NCBI RefSeq assembly: GCF_037027445.1
Contig: NZ_JBANDL010000002.1
Coordinates: 1,116,001 to 1,180,000 of the forward strand
Reading direction: 5' to 3'
Source: Lysobacter firmicutimachus
Lineage (GTDB): Bacteria > Pseudomonadota > Gammaproteobacteria > Xanthomonadales > Xanthomonadaceae
Length of the DNA stretch: 64,000 nt
The position numbers were made by a program, and so were the translations under genes. Below the pieces are notes generated by a model that made no database searches, was not told where the DNA came from, and was given only the letters and a program-made list of their open reading frames with translations. Below are positions 48,220 through 57,490 of the stretch, piece by piece. Position 1 is the first letter of the stretch. Each line of letters starts with the position of its first letter.

Positions 48220-49361
48220 GCTTCGCCACCGTTCCCGAACTGCTGGAAGAAATCCGCGCCGGCCGCATGGTCGTGATCGTCGACGACGAGGACCGCGAGA
48301 ACGAAGGCGACCTGATCATGGCCGCCGAGCTGGTGCGCCCGGCCGACATCAACTTCATGGTCACCCACGCGCGCGGCCTGGTCTGCTTGTCGCTGATGCG
48401 CGAACGCTGCCTGCAGCTCGGCCTGGGGCCGATGGTGCGCGACAACACCTCGCCGCACCACACCAACTTCACCGTCAGCATCGAGGCCGCCGAAGGCGTC
48501 ACCACCGGCATCTCGGCCTACGACCGCGCCCATACCGTGCGCACCGCGGTGCGTCCGGACGCCAAGCCCAGCGATTTGGCCCAGCCCGGCCACATCTTCC
48601 CGTTGATGTCGCAGCCCGGCGGCGTGCTCAGCCGCGCCGGCCACACCGAGGCCGGCACCGACCTGGCCCTGCTCGCCGGCCTGGAGCCGGCGGCGGTGCT
48701 GGTGGAGGTGCTCAACCCCGACGGCAGCATGGCGCGGCGCCCGGAGCTGGAGGCCTTCGCCGCCGAGCACGGGCTCAAGATGGGCTCGATCGAGGAACTG
48801 ATCCGTTATCGCCTGGCCACCGAGCACACGGTCGAGCGGGTCGACGCGCGCACCATCGAGACCGAGCACGGCCCGTTCCAGCTGCTGAGCTACCGCGACC
48901 GGCTCAGCCACGCCCTGCATTTCGCCCTGCTGCGCGGCGAGCCCGACCCGGCCGCGCCGACCCTGGTGCGGGTGCACGTGCAGAACCCGCTCGCCGATGC
49001 GCTGCACTGGCGCCGGCCGGACTTCGGCCCGGCGATCGGCGAGGTGCTCGGCGCGATCGCCCGGGAGGGCCGCGGCGCGCTGGTAGTGCTGGCCGACCAT
49101 GCCGACGCCGAGGCGCTGCTGGCGCGAGTCCGCGGCCAGGCCGCGCACGAGCCGGCCGGCGAGGGCGGCCCCGACGAGGCGGCGCCGCCGACCCGCGGCC
49201 ACGCTCTGGCCGAATGGCGCCGCAACGGCGCCGGCGGCCAGATCCTGGCCGACCTGGGCCTGGGCAAGCTGCGCGTGATCGGCACCCCGCGCCGGCAGAT
49301 CGGCCTGGCCGGTTTCGGCCTGGAAGTGGTCGAGTACGTCGACCCGCACCGGCTCGGCTGA
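48216..49361 (+). CDS. ribB: 3,4-dihydroxy-2-butanone-4-phosphate synthase with degenerate RibA domain (RibBX)
   Basis: The N-terminal 205 residues are a complete DHBP synthase (DDEDRENEGDL metal site, FMVTHARGLVCL, RAGHTEAGTDL), which makes the four-carbon riboflavin precursor. The C-terminal 170 residues have the outline of GTP cyclohydrolase II but not its zinc site: where the family has three Cys in a GDxxxSxRCDC-type stretch, this protein reads HVQNPLADALHWRRPDFG and has no Cys in the whole domain. Such hybrids are known in proteobacteria as RibBX, and a separate ribA is then needed elsewhere. Gene order and ATGA coupling to ribE are normal. Confidence 0.94.
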   Translation: MSFATVPELLEEIRAGRMVVIVDDEDRENEGDLIMAAELVRPADINFMVTHARGLVCLSLMRERCLQLGLGPMVRDNTSPHHTNFTVSIEAAEGVTTGISAYDRAHTVRTAVRPDAKPSDLAQPGHIFPLMSQPGGVLSRAGHTEAGTDLALLAGLEPAAVLVEVLNPDGSMARRPELEAFAAEHGLKMGSIEELIRYRLATEHTVERVDARTIETEHGPFQLLSYRDRLSHALHFALLRGEPDPAAPTLVRVHVQNPLADALHWRRPDFGPAIGEVLGAIAREGRGALVVLADHADAEALLARVRGQAAHEPAGEGGPDEAAPPTRGHALAEWRRNGAGGQILADLGLGKLRVIGTPRRQIGLAGFGLEVVEYVDPHRLG

Positions 49362-49449
49362 GCCGGCGCGTCCCATCCGCCGAGGCGGCCGGACCTGAGC
49401 CGGCCGCCAACCCGCTAAACTACCCCTTTCGTCCGGTCGATCCCCCACC

Positions 49450-49917
49450 ATGCCCCATTACGAAGGCGACCTGCGCAGCCCCCAGGGCGCGCGCTACGCC
49501 ATCATCGCCAGCCGCTGGAACCCGCGCATCACCGATACCCTGGTGGCCGGCGCGCGCAAGACCTTCGCCGATCACGGCGTCGCCGAGGACGCGATCGACG
49601 TGTTCCGCGTGCCCGGCGCCTGGGAACTGCCGGTGCTGGCCAAGCGCCTGGCCGCGGCGGGCCGCCATGCTGCGGTGGTCGCGCTGGGCTGCGTGGTGCG
49701 CGGCGACACCCGCCACTACGAGCAGGTCGCCGACGGTTGCTCGGACGGCCTGATGCGGGTTTCGCTCGACTACGGCCTGCCGATCGCCAACGGCGTGCTC
49801 GCGGTGGAAATGCACGAGGACGCCATGGCCCGCGCCGGCGGCAGCCACGGCAACAAGGGCGAGGAAGCGGCGCTGGCCGCCCTCGAGATGAGTCACTTGC
49901 TGGAACAATTGCCATGA
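49450..49917 (+). CDS. ribH: 6,7-dimethyl-8-ribityllumazine synthase
   Basis: Penultimate enzyme of riboflavin synthesis, assembling as a 60-mer or decamer. The 155 residues show [19 protein letters not shown] (substrate site near 18-36), [29 protein letters not shown] with the catalytic His, and [17 protein letters not shown]. The stop overlaps nusB by ATGA, so nusB is coupled to it. Confidence 0.97.
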   Translation: MPHYEGDLRSPQGARYAIIASRWNPRITDTLVAGARKTFADHGVAEDAIDVFRVPGAWELPVLAKRLAAAGRHAAVVALGCVVRGDTRHYEQVADGCSDGLMRVSLDYGLPIANGVLAVEMHEDAMARAGGSHGNKGEEAALAALEMSHLLEQLP

Positions 49918-50375
49918 ACCGCCGTCGTCAGGATGGAATCGATCCGGTCGCGCGCTCGCGCGCTCGCCGCCGCGCGCTGCAGGCCGTGTACGCCTGGCAG
50001 ATGTCGGGCGCCAAGGCCAACGACGTCATCGCCCAGTTCGCTCACGAGCAGGCGCACGAAGTCGCCGACCTGGCCTACTTCGAAGACCTGGTGCGCGGCG
50101 TCGATGCGCATCGCGCCGAACTCGACAAGGCGCTGACGCCGTTCCTCGACCGCGAGGTCGAGCAGGTCGATCCGATCGAGCGCGCCGCGTTGCGCATCGC
50201 CGCCTACGAGCTGCGCCACCGCGTCGACGTGCCGTACCGGGTGGTGATCAACGAAGCGATCGAGACGGTCAAGCGCTTCGGCGCCGAACACGGCCACACT
50301 TACGTCAACGGCGTGCTCGACCACGCCGCGGCGGACTGGCGCGCGGTGGAATTCGCCGCGTCGAAGAAGCGCTGA
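49914..50375 (+). CDS. nusB: Transcription antitermination factor NusB
   Basis: RNA-binding factor that with S10 forms the rRNA antitermination complex. The 153 residues are all-helical in pattern; the Arg-rich N-terminus ([20 protein letters not shown]) and the family block [35 protein letters not shown] are clear. The ribH-nusB-thiL order is common in gammaproteobacteria. Start fixed by the four-base overlap with ribH. Confidence 0.96.
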   Translation: MNRRRQDGIDPVARSRARRRALQAVYAWQMSGAKANDVIAQFAHEQAHEVADLAYFEDLVRGVDAHRAELDKALTPFLDREVEQVDPIERAALRIAAYELRHRVDVPYRVVINEAIETVKRFGAEHGHTYVNGVLDHAAADWRAVEFAASKKR

Positions 50376-50448
50376 TGCGCGGGCGCTGCGCCGCCGCGCA
50401 GCGCCGGAACGCGGCCGCGCCGACGCGCGCGCCGCGCCGGGCGGCACG

Positions 50449-51453
50449 ATGAGCGCGGCCGAATTCGACCTGATCGCGCGCATCCGCGCGCGCGCCGGCG
50501 TGCGCGACGACGTCGCGCTCGGCATCGGCGACGATGCCGCGCTGTTGCAGCCGCCGCCGGGGCGGCAACTTGTGGTGGCCACCGACACCCTCAACCGCGG
50601 CGTGCACTTCGGCGAAGGGGCCGCGGCGGCCGACATCGGCTGGAAGTCGCTGGCGGTGAACCTGTCCGACCTGGCGGCGATGGGCGCCGAGCCGGCCTGG
50701 TGCACGTTGTCGCTGTCCCTGCCGACGCAGGCGGACAACGCCGCTTTCGTCGACGCTTTTCTCGACGGCTTCCTCGACCTGGCCGCGCAGCATCGCGTCG
50801 CCCTGGTCGGCGGCGACACCACCCGTGGCCCCTTGTCGGTCTGCGTGACCGTGCTCGGTCTCGTCGCGCCCGGCGCGGCCTTGCGCCGCGATGCGGCGCA
50901 GCCCGGCGACGAGATCTGGGTCACCGGCACGCTCGGCGATGCCGCGGCGGCGTTGGCCCTGGACGGCATCGCGCCGTACCGCGAACAGGCCGTGCGCCGC
51001 TGTGCCGGCGATCCGGCCACCGATGCGGCGCGCCTGCACGAGCGCCTGGCGCGGCCGACGCCGCGCGTCGCCGCCGGGCGTTCCCTGGCCGGGCTGGCCT
51101 CGGCCGGCATCGACGTGTCCGACGGTCTGCTGGCCGACCTCGGCCACGTTTGCGCGGCATCCCAGGTCGCCGCGCGGATCGAGTTGGCGCTGCTGCCGGT
51201 GTCGCCGGCCTTGGCCGCGGCCGCCGAAGGCGCCGCGCGCTGGCAGCTGCAGGCGGCCGGAGGCGACGATTACGAGCTGTGCTTCACCGCCGTGCCGGAG
51301 CGGCGAACCGCAATCGAGCGCGCGCTGGCCGAGGCCGCGGTGCCCGGCTGCAGGATCGGGCGCATCGAAGCCGGTCGCGGCGTGCGCGCCTTCGCGCCGG
51401 ACGGCACGCCGTGGCGACCGGCGCGGACCGGCTACGAGCATTTCGCCGGCTGA
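50449..51453 (+). CDS. thiL: Thiamine-monophosphate kinase
   Basis: ATP-dependent last step of thiamine diphosphate synthesis. The 334 residues hold the ThiL motifs GIGDDAALL (about 25-33), TDTLNRGVHF, NLSDLAAMGAEP, GGDTTRGPL, VSDGLLADLGH and GGDDYELCF, covering metal, nucleotide and substrate sites. It follows nusB by 73 bp. No gene of the pgpA type follows; the neighbour is convergent. Confidence 0.95.
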   Translation: MSAAEFDLIARIRARAGVRDDVALGIGDDAALLQPPPGRQLVVATDTLNRGVHFGEGAAAADIGWKSLAVNLSDLAAMGAEPAWCTLSLSLPTQADNAAFVDAFLDGFLDLAAQHRVALVGGDTTRGPLSVCVTVLGLVAPGAALRRDAAQPGDEIWVTGTLGDAAAALALDGIAPYREQAVRRCAGDPATDAARLHERLARPTPRVAAGRSLAGLASAGIDVSDGLLADLGHVCAASQVAARIELALLPVSPALAAAAEGAARWQLQAAGGDDYELCFTAVPERRTAIERALAEAAVPGCRIGRIEAGRGVRAFAPDGTPWRPARTGYEHFAG

Positions 51454-51540
51454 GCGCCGCGGCGGCCGGTTCGGTCGCTGGGCCGGGGCGGTGCCGCACC
51501 GTCGGGCGGTGGCGGATTGGGTCGGCGCACTCCGCCGCGC

Positions 51541-52926
51541 TCACGCGTCCGGCAGCAGCTTGCCCGGGTTGAGGATCGCGTCGGGGTCGAACACCTGCTT
51601 GAGCTGGCGCATCAGCGCCAAGGTCTGTGCGCTCACCGCCTGCGGCATGAAGTCGCGTTTGGCCAGGCCGATGCCGTGCTCGCCCGACAAGGTGCCGCCG
51701 AGCGCCAGCGCCAGCGCGAACACCCGCGCCATCGCCGCGCGCGCGCGTTGGTCCTGCGCGACGTCGGCGGGGTCGTAGAGCAGGTTGACGTGCAGATTGC
51801 CGTTGCCGGCGTGGCCGAAGCAGACGATGGGCAGGTCGAACTCGCTCGCCAGCGCCTGCACGCCGTCGACCAGCTCGGGGATGCGCGACACCGGCACCAC
51901 CACGTCTTCGTTGATCTTGCCCGGCGCCAGCGTGCGTAGCGCCGGCGACAGCGCCTTGCGCGCCGCCCATAGTTTTTCCCGCGCGGCCTCGTCGACGGCG
52001 TCGTCGAGCGCGAGCAGGCCGTCGCCGGCGGCGGCGCGGCGCAGCGCTTCCAGCGCGTGCGGCAGGGTATGCGCATCGCCGTCGGCTTCGATCATCAACA
52101 GCGCGCCGGCCTCGTGCGGCAGCTCGGCGCCGCCGACGTCGCGCGCCAGGCGCACGCATTGCGCGTCCATGAATTCCAGCATCGACGGCGTGACCGGCTG
52201 GGCCATCAGCCGCGCCACCGCGCGCGCCGCGCTGGACACGTCGCGATAGATGCCGCGCAGCGCCGCGCGCGCCGGCGCGCTCGGGGTCAGGCGCAGGCTG
52301 GCCTCGACGATCAGCGCCAGGGTGCCTTCGCTGCCGACCAGCAGGCGGTGCAAGTCGTAACCGGTGCTGCCCTTGGTGGTGGCGGTGCCGCAGACGATCA
52401 GCTCGCCGGCGCCGGTGACGGCGGTCAGCGCCAGCACGTTGTCGCGGCTGGCGCCGTACTTCACCGCGCGCGGACCGCCGGCGTTGCAGGCCAGGTTGCC
52501 GCCGACCGTGCTGAACGCCGCGCTGGTCGGGTCCGGCGGCCAGAACAGGCCGTGCGGCTTGAGCGCGGCCTGCAGGTCGCCGTTGAGCACGCCCGGCTCG
52601 ACCACCGCGCAACGGTCGCCGGGGCGGATCTCGAGGATCCGGTCCATGCGTTCGAACGAGACCACCACGCCGCCGGCCACCGGCACCGAGGCGCCGGTGG
52701 TGTTGGTGCCGCGGCCGCGCGCGATCACCGGCACGCGATGACGGCGGCAGGCGCGCACCAGGGTCTGCACCTGCTCGCGCGTGCGCGGCAACGCGACCGC
52801 GTCGGGCAGGGACTGGCGGCGCGAATTGTCGTAGGCGTAGGCCAGCCGTTGCCCCGGGTCGGTCAGCCAGCCATCGCCGAACACCGCGGCCAGCTCGCGC
52901 TGCAGGGCGTCGGGCAGGGCGATCAT
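51541..52926 (-). CDS. FAD-binding oxidoreductase of the GlcD/D-lactate dehydrogenase type
   Basis: A 461-residue flavoenzyme that oxidises a 2-hydroxy acid. The N-terminal PCMH-type FAD domain (about 35-215) shows PVIARGRGTNTTGASVPVAGGVVV, TVGGNLACNAGGPRAVKYG and GSEGTLALIVEASLRLTP; the C-terminal FAD-oxidase domain includes the CFGHAGNGNLHVNLLYDP segment and ends GTLSGEHGIGLAKRDFM ... DPDAILNPGKLLP, all diagnostic. The substrate (D-lactate, glycolate or D-2-hydroxyglutarate) cannot be read from the sequence; no cytochrome or GlcE/GlcF partner is adjacent. ATG at 52926 overlaps the DUF457 stop by four bases. Confidence 0.9.
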   Translation of the reverse strand: MIALPDALQRELAAVFGDGWLTDPGQRLAYAYDNSRRQSLPDAVALPRTREQVQTLVRACRRHRVPVIARGRGTNTTGASVPVAGGVVVSFERMDRILEIRPGDRCAVVEPGVLNGDLQAALKPHGLFWPPDPTSAAFSTVGGNLACNAGGPRAVKYGASRDNVLALTAVTGAGELIVCGTATTKGSTGYDLHRLLVGSEGTLALIVEASLRLTPSAPARAALRGIYRDVSSAARAVARLMAQPVTPSMLEFMDAQCVRLARDVGGAELPHEAGALLMIEADGDAHTLPHALEALRRAAAGDGLLALDDAVDEAAREKLWAARKALSPALRTLAPGKINEDVVVPVSRIPELVDGVQALASEFDLPIVCFGHAGNGNLHVNLLYDPADVAQDQRARAAMARVFALALALGGTLSGEHGIGLAKRDFMPQAVSAQTLALMRQLKQVFDPDAILNPGKLLPDA

Positions 52927-53468
52927 GGCGTCGCTTCCGCGCGCGGCGCGGTCCAGCGCCGCAACGCCGCGCCGCACAGGCCCAGGGCGAAGGCCGGCAG
53001 CACGATCCAGCGCGCCTCCGACCACAGCACCTGCAGGCCGCGCAGGCTGAAGAAACGCGCGCCGATCGGCGAGACCTCGATCGGCCGCCACGGTGCGAAC
53101 AGGCGCTGCTCCGACCACGGCCAGTACAGCGCGACGCCGAGGCCGCCGTTGGTCAAGGCGTCGAGCAGCGGGTGCGAAACCGTGCACAGGAACAGCCAGG
53201 CCGCGGCGCGCCACGGCGGGGCGCGCAGCCACGGCGCCGCCAGCGCGCCGAGCGCGGCGATCAACGCGGCGAATGCGAACGAGTGACTGGCGCCGCGGTG
53301 GCCGAAGCCGTCGGCGTAGGCGATGCCGAGCTTGAACGCGACCACATCCGCGTCGGGCAGCATCGCCGCGAGCGCGCCGGCGACCAGCAGTCGCGGCGGA
53401 ACCGCGCGCGCGCCCAGGGCCAGGCCGAGGGCCAGCGGTACGGCGGCGTGGGTCATCACGGTCGGCAT
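52923..53468 (-). CDS. YdjM/DUF457 membrane-bound metal-dependent hydrolase
   Basis: A 181-residue inner-membrane protein of the DUF457 (YdjM-like) family. It has four to five hydrophobic segments and the conserved histidine/aspartate set: THAAVPLALG at the start, LPDADVV, GHRGASHSF and VSHPLLDALTNGG. The arrangement suggests a metal-dependent phosphatase or hydrolase within the membrane, an inference from the family. It is coupled by ATGA overlap to the downstream oxidoreductase, with no obvious functional link. Confidence 0.87.
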   Translation of the reverse strand: MPTVMTHAAVPLALGLALGARAVPPRLLVAGALAAMLPDADVVAFKLGIAYADGFGHRGASHSFAFAALIAALGALAAPWLRAPPWRAAAWLFLCTVSHPLLDALTNGGLGVALYWPWSEQRLFAPWRPIEVSPIGARFFSLRGLQVLWSEARWIVLPAFALGLCGAALRRWTAPRAEATP

Positions 53469-53508
53469 CGCGCGGCTCGGTCTCGATCGGGTATCGGCAG
53501 GAGAGGGG

Positions 53509-53919
53509 TCAGGCGTCGTCGGCGCGGAACGCGTCGCGCAGCCAGCGCAGTTGCGGCTCGGCCGGGTCGCCTTGGGCTTCGATCACGTCGAAACGGCAGG
53601 CGTGCTCGGCGTAGCCGGGGTGGGCGAGCAGGAACGACTGCGCCGCCAGCAGTAGTTTGCGCCGCTTGCGCAGGTCGACCGAGGCCGCGCCGCCGCCGTA
53701 GCGGGCGTCGCGGCGGTAGCGCACTTCGACGAACACCAGCACGGCGCCGTCGAGCATCACCGCATCGAGTTCGCCGCAGCGGTAATGGGCGTTCGCGGCG
53801 ACTTCGCGCAGTCCGGCGCCGAGCAGATGACGGCGCGCGGCGGCTTCGATCGCGGCGCCGCGGGCGCGCCGTGAGGGCGCACCCGTGGAGCGGGCGTTGC
53901 CGTCAGCGGCGCGAGGCAT
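53509..53919 (-). CDS. yraN: YraN family (UPF0102) putative nuclease
   Basis: A 136-residue protein of the YraN family, whose fold is that of Holliday-junction-type endonucleases; function unproven. [51 protein letters not shown] contains the family's E...GELDxV...FVEVR active-site pattern. It overlaps the end of lpoA by 17 bases. The order lpoA-yraN with divergent rsmI is the same as in E. coli (yraM-yraN, yraL). Confidence 0.93.
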   Translation of the reverse strand: MPRAADGNARSTGAPSRRARGAAIEAAARRHLLGAGLREVAANAHYRCGELDAVMLDGAVLVFVEVRYRRDARYGGGAASVDLRKRRKLLLAAQSFLLAHPGYAEHACRFDVIEAQGDPAEPQLRWLRDAFRADDA

Positions 53920-55294
53920 CCGCCAGCGGCACTGCGACGCCGCTGCTGAAGGTCGACCAGGCCGGCGTGCGCAGCACGCTGCCGAAGCCGTCGACCCGCA
54001 GCACGCCGGTGGCGCCGGCGACGAAGGCGTCGGAGCGGCTGGCCAGGCGTTCCAGATAGGCCGACAGCAGCCACGCGTCGTAGCCGAATGCGAACAGGCG
54101 CGCGGCCGGACCGCGCGCGGTCGGCAGACCGGCCGCGACGCCCGGCGCCGGCGGCAGGCCGCGCACGCCGCCGCTGGTCCAGGATTCGGAGGGGAAGGCG
54201 ATGCCGTCGAGCACCCGGTCCTGCTCCGGCTTGCCGGTGCCGGACAACAGCTGCGAGGTCGCCACGCGCGGCTTCTCGGCCAGGCCGGCGAGGGCGAGCT
54301 TGGGAATCAGCCCGCGCGCCGCGCTGCCCTTGACCGCCAGGAACACCGCGTCGATGCCGCCATCCTTGCTCGCGAACGGCGCCAGGTCCGCGGTGCCTTC
54401 GCCGATCGTGTCGGTGACCTGGGCACCGCGCGCGCTCAAGCGCTCCTTGAGCGCGGCGATGGCGCGGCGCTGGCTGTCGTCGCCGCCGCCGATGGCGAGC
54501 ACGCGCGCGGCCTTGCGTTCGAGCAGGTAGTCGGCCGCGGCCACGCCTTCGTCCTCGGGCGTCAGCGAGAAGCTCACCGTGCCGCTGGGCGGGGCGACGT
54601 TGCCGCGGTTGAGCGCCAGCACCGGCACCGGCAGTGCGTTCTTGCCGAACAGGGCGCTGACCTCGTCGCGGCCGAGCGGCCCGACCACGAAGTCGTTGCC
54701 CTCGGCGGCGGCCTTGTCGTAGGCGGCGAGGGTGCCGCCGGCGGTGCCGTTGGTGTCGTAGAAGACGATTTCCGGGCGCCGCCGGGTTTCGCCGTAATAG
54801 CCGGCGAGCAGGCCATCGCGCACCGGCGCGGCGGCAGTGGCGAGCGAACCCGACAGCGGCAGCAGCACCGCCAGCTTGAGCGGCGGACGGTAGCCGTCGC
54901 TGTCGGCCGGCGGGCGCTGGGCCGAGGCCTGGTAGCGCCAGTTCGAGGTCTGGTCGAACGGCCGCGGCAGCGGCAGGCCGCGCTGCATCAGCTGGCGGCC
55001 GACGAAGTTGTACAGCGGGTCGCCGACCGGCAGGGCATCGGCTTCGCGCGTCAGCGCCGCATTGTCGAGCTGCGCCAGCAGGCGTTCGATCTGGCGTTCG
55101 TTCTCGGCACGCTCGGCGCCGCTGAGGTTGGCGTTGTTGTGCGCCAGATGCCCGGCCTGGGCGATCAGCGGATTGGAGGCGCTGACCGCGGCGGCGGGGC
55201 GGGTTTCGACCGTGGCGCAGCCGCCGAGCACGGCGGTGGCGGCCAGCAGGCTGAACATCCATGTCATCGCGGGCCGGTTCTTGCTCTGATTCAT
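53903..55294 (-). CDS. lpoA: Penicillin-binding protein activator LpoA
   Basis: Outer-membrane lipoprotein expected to activate peptidoglycan synthase PBP1A from outside the sacculus. The 463-residue precursor has a lipobox LGGC (Cys 26), a short N-terminal helical region (about 40-95) and a periplasmic-binding-protein-like domain ([30 protein letters not shown], about 140 onward). It is much shorter than E. coli LpoA (678 residues) because the N-terminal TPR-like domain is reduced. ATG at 55294 begins the signal peptide. Confidence 0.9.
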   Translation of the reverse strand: MNQSKNRPAMTWMFSLLAATAVLGGCATVETRPAAAVSASNPLIAQAGHLAHNNANLSGAERAENERQIERLLAQLDNAALTREADALPVGDPLYNFVGRQLMQRGLPLPRPFDQTSNWRYQASAQRPPADSDGYRPPLKLAVLLPLSGSLATAAAPVRDGLLAGYYGETRRRPEIVFYDTNGTAGGTLAAYDKAAAEGNDFVVGPLGRDEVSALFGKNALPVPVLALNRGNVAPPSGTVSFSLTPEDEGVAAADYLLERKAARVLAIGGGDDSQRRAIAALKERLSARGAQVTDTIGEGTADLAPFASKDGGIDAVFLAVKGSAARGLIPKLALAGLAEKPRVATSQLLSGTGKPEQDRVLDGIAFPSESWTSGGVRGLPPAPGVAAGLPTARGPAARLFAFGYDAWLLSAYLERLASRSDAFVAGATGVLRVDGFGSVLRTPAWSTFSSGVAVPLADASRR

Positions 55295-55369
55295 CGGCTT
55301 GCTTCCGCCGTCCAGCGGCGTTCCTGTGGGACCGGTTAGGATTCTACCCGGCCTCACCGCACCCGTACG

Positions 55370-56200
55370 ATGCTCACTTCCGGCACCCTTCATATTGTCG
55401 CCACCCCGATCGGCAACCTCGGCGACCTGACGCCCCGCGCGCTGGAGACCCTGCGCTCGGTCGCGGCGATCTGTGCCGAGGATACTCGCCACACCCGCCA
55501 GCTGCTGGCCCATTTCGGCCTGGAGCGGCCCCTGTTGGCCCTGCATCAGCACAACGAGGACCAACAGGCGGCGCAGCTGGTGGCACGGCTGCAGGGCGGC
55601 GATTCGCTGGCCCTGGTGTCCGACGCCGGCACCCCGCTGGTCAGCGATCCGGGCTTCCGCCTGGTCCGCGCCGCCCGCGCGGCCGGCATCCGGGTGTCGC
55701 CGGTGCCCGGCGCCTGCGCCGCGATCGCGGCCCTGAGCGTGGCCGGGCTGGCCTCAGACCGGTTCAGTTTCGAGGGTTTCCTGCCGGCCAAGGCGTCGGC
55801 CCGGCGCGAGCGCCTGGCGCGGTTGGCGGCCGAGCCGCAGACCCTGCTGTTCTACGAATCGGCGCACCGGATCGAGGAAACCCTGGCCGACATGGTCGGC
55901 GCGTTCGGCGAACAGCGCCCGGCGGTGCTGGCGCGCGAGTTGACCAAGCTGTTCGAGACCGTGCTCGACGGCAGCCTCGGCGAACTCGCGCAGAAGGTCG
56001 CCGCCGACCCCAACCAGCGCAAGGGCGAGTTCGTGCTGATCGTCGAAGGCGCCGGCGACGACGCCGACGCCAAGGTGGTCGAGGGCCGGCGCATCTACGC
56101 CAAGCTCAGCGAGCACCTGCCGCCGTCGACCGCGGCCAAGCTGGCCGCCGAGCTGAGCGGGGCGCCGCGCAAGGCGCTGTACGGGCGCGGCGAGGAGTAG
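55370..56200 (+). CDS. rsmI: 16S rRNA 2'-O-methyltransferase RsmI
   Basis: Methylates the ribose of C1402 in the 16S rRNA decoding centre. The 276 residues show the tetrapyrrole-methylase fold: LHIVATPIGNLGDLTPRALETL (about 7-28), AEDTRHTRQLLAHFG, LVSDAGTPLVSDPGFRLV, and FLPAKASARRERL and FYESAHRIEETL in the second half. Together with RsmH in this window, which methylates the base of the same nucleotide, it completes the C1402 modification pair. Divergent from lpoA across 75 bp. Confidence 0.96.
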   Translation: MLTSGTLHIVATPIGNLGDLTPRALETLRSVAAICAEDTRHTRQLLAHFGLERPLLALHQHNEDQQAAQLVARLQGGDSLALVSDAGTPLVSDPGFRLVRAARAAGIRVSPVPGACAAIAALSVAGLASDRFSFEGFLPAKASARRERLARLAAEPQTLLFYESAHRIEETLADMVGAFGEQRPAVLARELTKLFETVLDGSLGELAQKVAADPNQRKGEFVLIVEGAGDDADAKVVEGRRIYAKLSEHLPPSTAAKLAAELSGAPRKALYGRGEE

Positions 56201-56321
56201 ACGATGCTCATGAGCGCGACGCCGGAGCCGGCGCATCCGGCCCAGCGCGTGCCTGTGTGCGGCTGAGGCGGAGATGAAGCGTGCCGGCGCGCGAGCGGGT
56301 CGGGCGTGCGACAATGCGCCC

Positions 56322-56682
<361 letters not shown>

Positions 56683-56683
56683 C

Positions 56684-56890
56684 TTTTTCAGGCTGCGCCT
56701 GAAAAACCCAAAGTTTGCTTTGCAAACTTTGGGCCCCGCTTCGTTCCCCCCAATCCCCGCCCCTTCGGGGTGGCGTTTTTCGGGCTTCGCCCTACAAACC
56801 CCAAAATTTGCTGCGCAAATTTCGGGCCCCGCTATGTGTCTCCAAATCCCCGCCCCTTCGGGGCGCCCCCCTTTACTAAAGGGGGCTCTC
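56684..56890. repeat. Cluster of hairpins with a 93-bp duplication behind rnpB
   Basis: Successive stem-loops: TTTTTCAGGC/GCCTGAAAAA (56684-56706), CCCAAAGTTTGC/GCAAACTTTGGG (56707-56733), CCCCGCCCCTTCGGGG (56755-56770), AAATTTGC/GCAAATTT (56804-56822), CCCCGCCCCTTCGGGG again (56848-56863) and CCCCCTTTA/AAGGGGG (about 56866-56885). The second and third are repeated as the fourth and fifth at a spacing of about 93 bp with base changes in both arms, so the stems are kept while the sequence drifts. The block reads into the spacer towards mraZ. Confidence 0.75.
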
Positions 56891-56923
56891 GGTTGCGGAA
56901 GAGTGTCGCTGCTTGTTGCCTTG

Positions 56924-56963
56924 CCCGAGTCCCGAGTCCCGAGTCCCGAGTCCCGAGTCCCGA
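56924..56963. repeat. Heptamer tract, CCCGAGT units
   Basis: Five to six tandem CCCGAGT heptamers in perfect register. The unit length and the CCCGA wording recall the GAATCCC arms of the dispersed heptamer element, with AGT in place of AAT. It lacks the other parts of that element. Confidence 0.85.
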
Positions 56964-56976
56964 AGCTGGGCTTGTC

Positions 56977-57014
56977 TCCCTCTCCCGCTTGCGGGAGAGG
57001 GGCGGGGTGAGGGC
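56977..57014. repeat. CTCTCCCGC/GCGGGAGAG stem-loop repeat
   Basis: CTCTCCCGCTTGCGGGAGAG forms a near-perfect hairpin, followed by GGGCGGGGTGAGGGC. This wording is a dispersed intergenic repeat in many GC-rich proteobacteria. It sits between the heptamer tract and the mraZ control region. Confidence 0.75.
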
Positions 57015-57222
57015 CGGCGGACTCGGCGGGAACGGCGGCCCGCCGGCGGGCGTCCCCTCCAGTCCGGGTGTCCCAGCGCGGCAGCTCCTGGCCGCCTGTG
57101 CGCCCGCGGATGTTCCGATAGCTGCCGCCGATCAGGGATCGAACTTCGACCTTTTGCGTCTATCGAGCCGGATTGCTGCTGCGCAACAAGGCCTTAACAA
57201 CTGTGACGGACATCGCGCGAGG

Positions 57223-57259
57223 GTCACTTTGTGACGTTCAGAGTCTCAAAACCTGAGAC
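57223..57259. promoter_or_regulatory. Two inverted repeats upstream of the dcw promoter
   Basis: GTCAC-TTT-GTGAC (57223-57235) and GTCTCA-AAACC-TGAGAC (57243-57259) lie 92-128 bp before the -35 box, in the most AT-rich stretch of the spacer. Each has the form of a dimeric regulator site; neither is followed by a T tract. The cognate protein is unknown. Confidence 0.4.
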
Positions 57260-57350
57260 GAAACAAAGGTTAGTGGATAACTCTTGAATAAGACTCTGAA
57301 GTTCGCTGCAAGCCATTGATGCGACAGGTGAAATTTGTCCCGGAAAGTTG

Positions 57351-57378
57351 TTGACAACCCTGTGCACCCTGCTAATGT
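57351..57378 (+). promoter_or_regulatory. Promoter of the mraZ (dcw) cluster
   Basis: A perfect -35 box TTGACA (57351-57356) and TAATGT (57373-57378) are separated by 16 bases. The predicted start site falls within the MraZ operator immediately downstream, about 105 bp before the mraZ ATG. Confidence 0.8.
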
Positions 57379-57412
57379 GGACATCCGAGGGAAATCCTGG
57401 GTTTTAGTGGGA
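57378..57412 (+). promoter_or_regulatory. MraZ operator (10-bp-spaced TGGG repeats)
   Basis: TGGA (57378), AGGG (57388), TGGG (57398) and TGGG (57408) recur at exactly 10-bp intervals. MraZ of other bacteria binds short direct repeats of TGGGN separated by five bases in its own promoter region. The position over and just past the -10 box suits autorepression. Confidence 0.72.
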
Positions 57413-57490
57413 TTTCGAGGCCAACCGCTCAGCCGGGCGGATGAACTGAGGTGACCCGTCCGGTAGAGACGGGAGCCGCAAAGGTGCGCA

